From: a bacterium
GTDB lineage: Bacteria; Actinomycetota; Acidimicrobiia; Spongiisociales; ZC4RG35
Length of the DNA: 64,000 nucleotides
Assembly: GCA_028823995.1 (NCBI GenBank)
Contig: JAPPFD010000016.1
Coordinates: 1 to 64,000, forward strand
Reading direction: 5' to 3'
In this document: piece by piece, positions 63,699 through 64,000 of the stretch
Layout of the letters: each line of letters opens with the position of its first letter
How positions within the stretch are numbered: position 1 is the first letter of the stretch
Translations under genes and position numbers: made by a program
The notes under the pieces: model-generated
Databases searched by the model: none
The model's input: only the letters and a program-made list of their open reading frames with translations
What the model was told of the DNA's origin: nothing

Positions 63699-64000
63699 TT
63701 AGACAAGCTTGGCGGCGATGGCGCCCCCACCTCGCAGGGCGGCGCCATCGGCCCCCACCGTGTTGAAAACCCGTGGATGGGCCAGCGCTTCGGCGATCAT
63801 GTCCTCGAGCAGTTCCGCGCGGCTGCGGGGAGGGTCGATCCACAGGTAGGCGGCCAGGCTCCCGGGGAGGGTGTTGATCTCATTCACGTACAGATTGCCG
63901 TCATGGGAAAGGAAGTCCACCCGCGAGACGCCCCGGATTCCCACCAGTTCCGCCACAGCCACCGCCTGAGTGCGGATCCTGGTCTCCAGCGAATCCGGCA
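63699..64000 (-). CDS. ddl: D-alanine--D-alanine ligase, 3' part (runs off the window)
   Basis: The C-terminal end of an ATP-grasp ligase that makes D-Ala-D-Ala for peptidoglycan. The frame continues to the window edge without a start (RTQAVAVAELVG). Conserved metal-binding residues are in SRVDFLSHDG and LYVNEINTLPGS. The C-terminal tail after RSRAELLEDM is typical. The stop is at 63699, 6 bp after the convergent amtB gene. Confidence 0.9.
   Translation of the reverse strand, partial: PDSLETRIRTQAVAVAELVGIRGVSRVDFLSHDGNLYVNEINTLPGSLAAYLWIDPPRSRAELLEDMIAEALAHPRVFNTVGADGAALRGGGAIAAKLV

Overview
The window looks like a chromosomal segment of a high-GC actinobacterium. The strongest markers are a WhiB-family iron-sulfur regulator, a DUF3107 protein, and the gene run rsmI-tatD-rsmA-ispE / glmU-prs. 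An Acidimicrobiia-like lineage is plausible from the SLH-like secreted proteins, the Thr-rich lipoprotein linkers and the plant-type LRR protein, but that is inference. The window divides into a broken accessory region (about 1-18,000), a mixed secretion/catabolism region (18,000-40,000) and a conserved housekeeping region (40,000-64,000).

Accessory region, 1-18,000. Base composition is lower in GC and gene density is poor. It holds two unrelated IS110-family transposases (one truncated, one intact), an IS21 IstA fragment fused into a truncated DUF1643 gene, and an IS30 fragment. A pair of about 270-bp inverted repeats (3,778-4,071 and 7,977-8,245) carries clustered CGAACG hexamers and encloses an SLH-type metzincin protease and the intact IS110. 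Defence-type genes follow: a frameshifted Fic gene, an AbiV/HEPN-like gene, a methyltransferase + PD-(D/E)XK endonuclease pair, and a large zinc-hook-like AAA ATPase broken at three places. A two-gene XRE-ImmA locus is bracketed by 19-bp direct repeats.

Middle region, 18,000-40,000. A membrane-anchored Cache protein, an orphan amino-acid-type solute-binding lipoprotein, a secreted 32-repeat LRR protein and a secreted protein with two PPC domains come first. A co-directional seven-gene run (25,425-33,981) follows: two paralogous SDRs, an acyl-CoA-dehydrogenase-fold flavoenzyme, an isochorismatase-fold enzyme, a phosphotriesterase-like amidohydrolase, a hydantoinase/dihydropyrimidinase and an M28-like protein. 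Together they look like a pathway for an unknown cyclic amide or similar compound. An ABC-2 exporter, a nitroreductase translationally coupled to a DUF885 peptidase-like protein, and an Old Yellow Enzyme complete the region.

Housekeeping region, 40,000-64,000. It opens with two tandem tRNA-Ser genes and two paralogous lipoproteins, one a HExxH gluzincin-like protease and the other its degenerate copy. A tightly overlapping operon follows (DUF192, rsmI, tatD, rsmA, ispE), then tRNA-Gln, glmU, prs, yjbQ-like and DUF3107. After these come whiB with a CRP-type operator, tRNA-Arg, glnA, an AhpD-like gene and a membrane-tethered lumazine-synthase-like protein. The translation cluster infC (ATC start)-rpmI-rplT-trmH-pheS-pheT runs directly into an ornithine-carbamoyltransferase-like gene and a 3-methyladenine glycosylase. 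DUF6159, amtB and the 3' part of ddl close the window.
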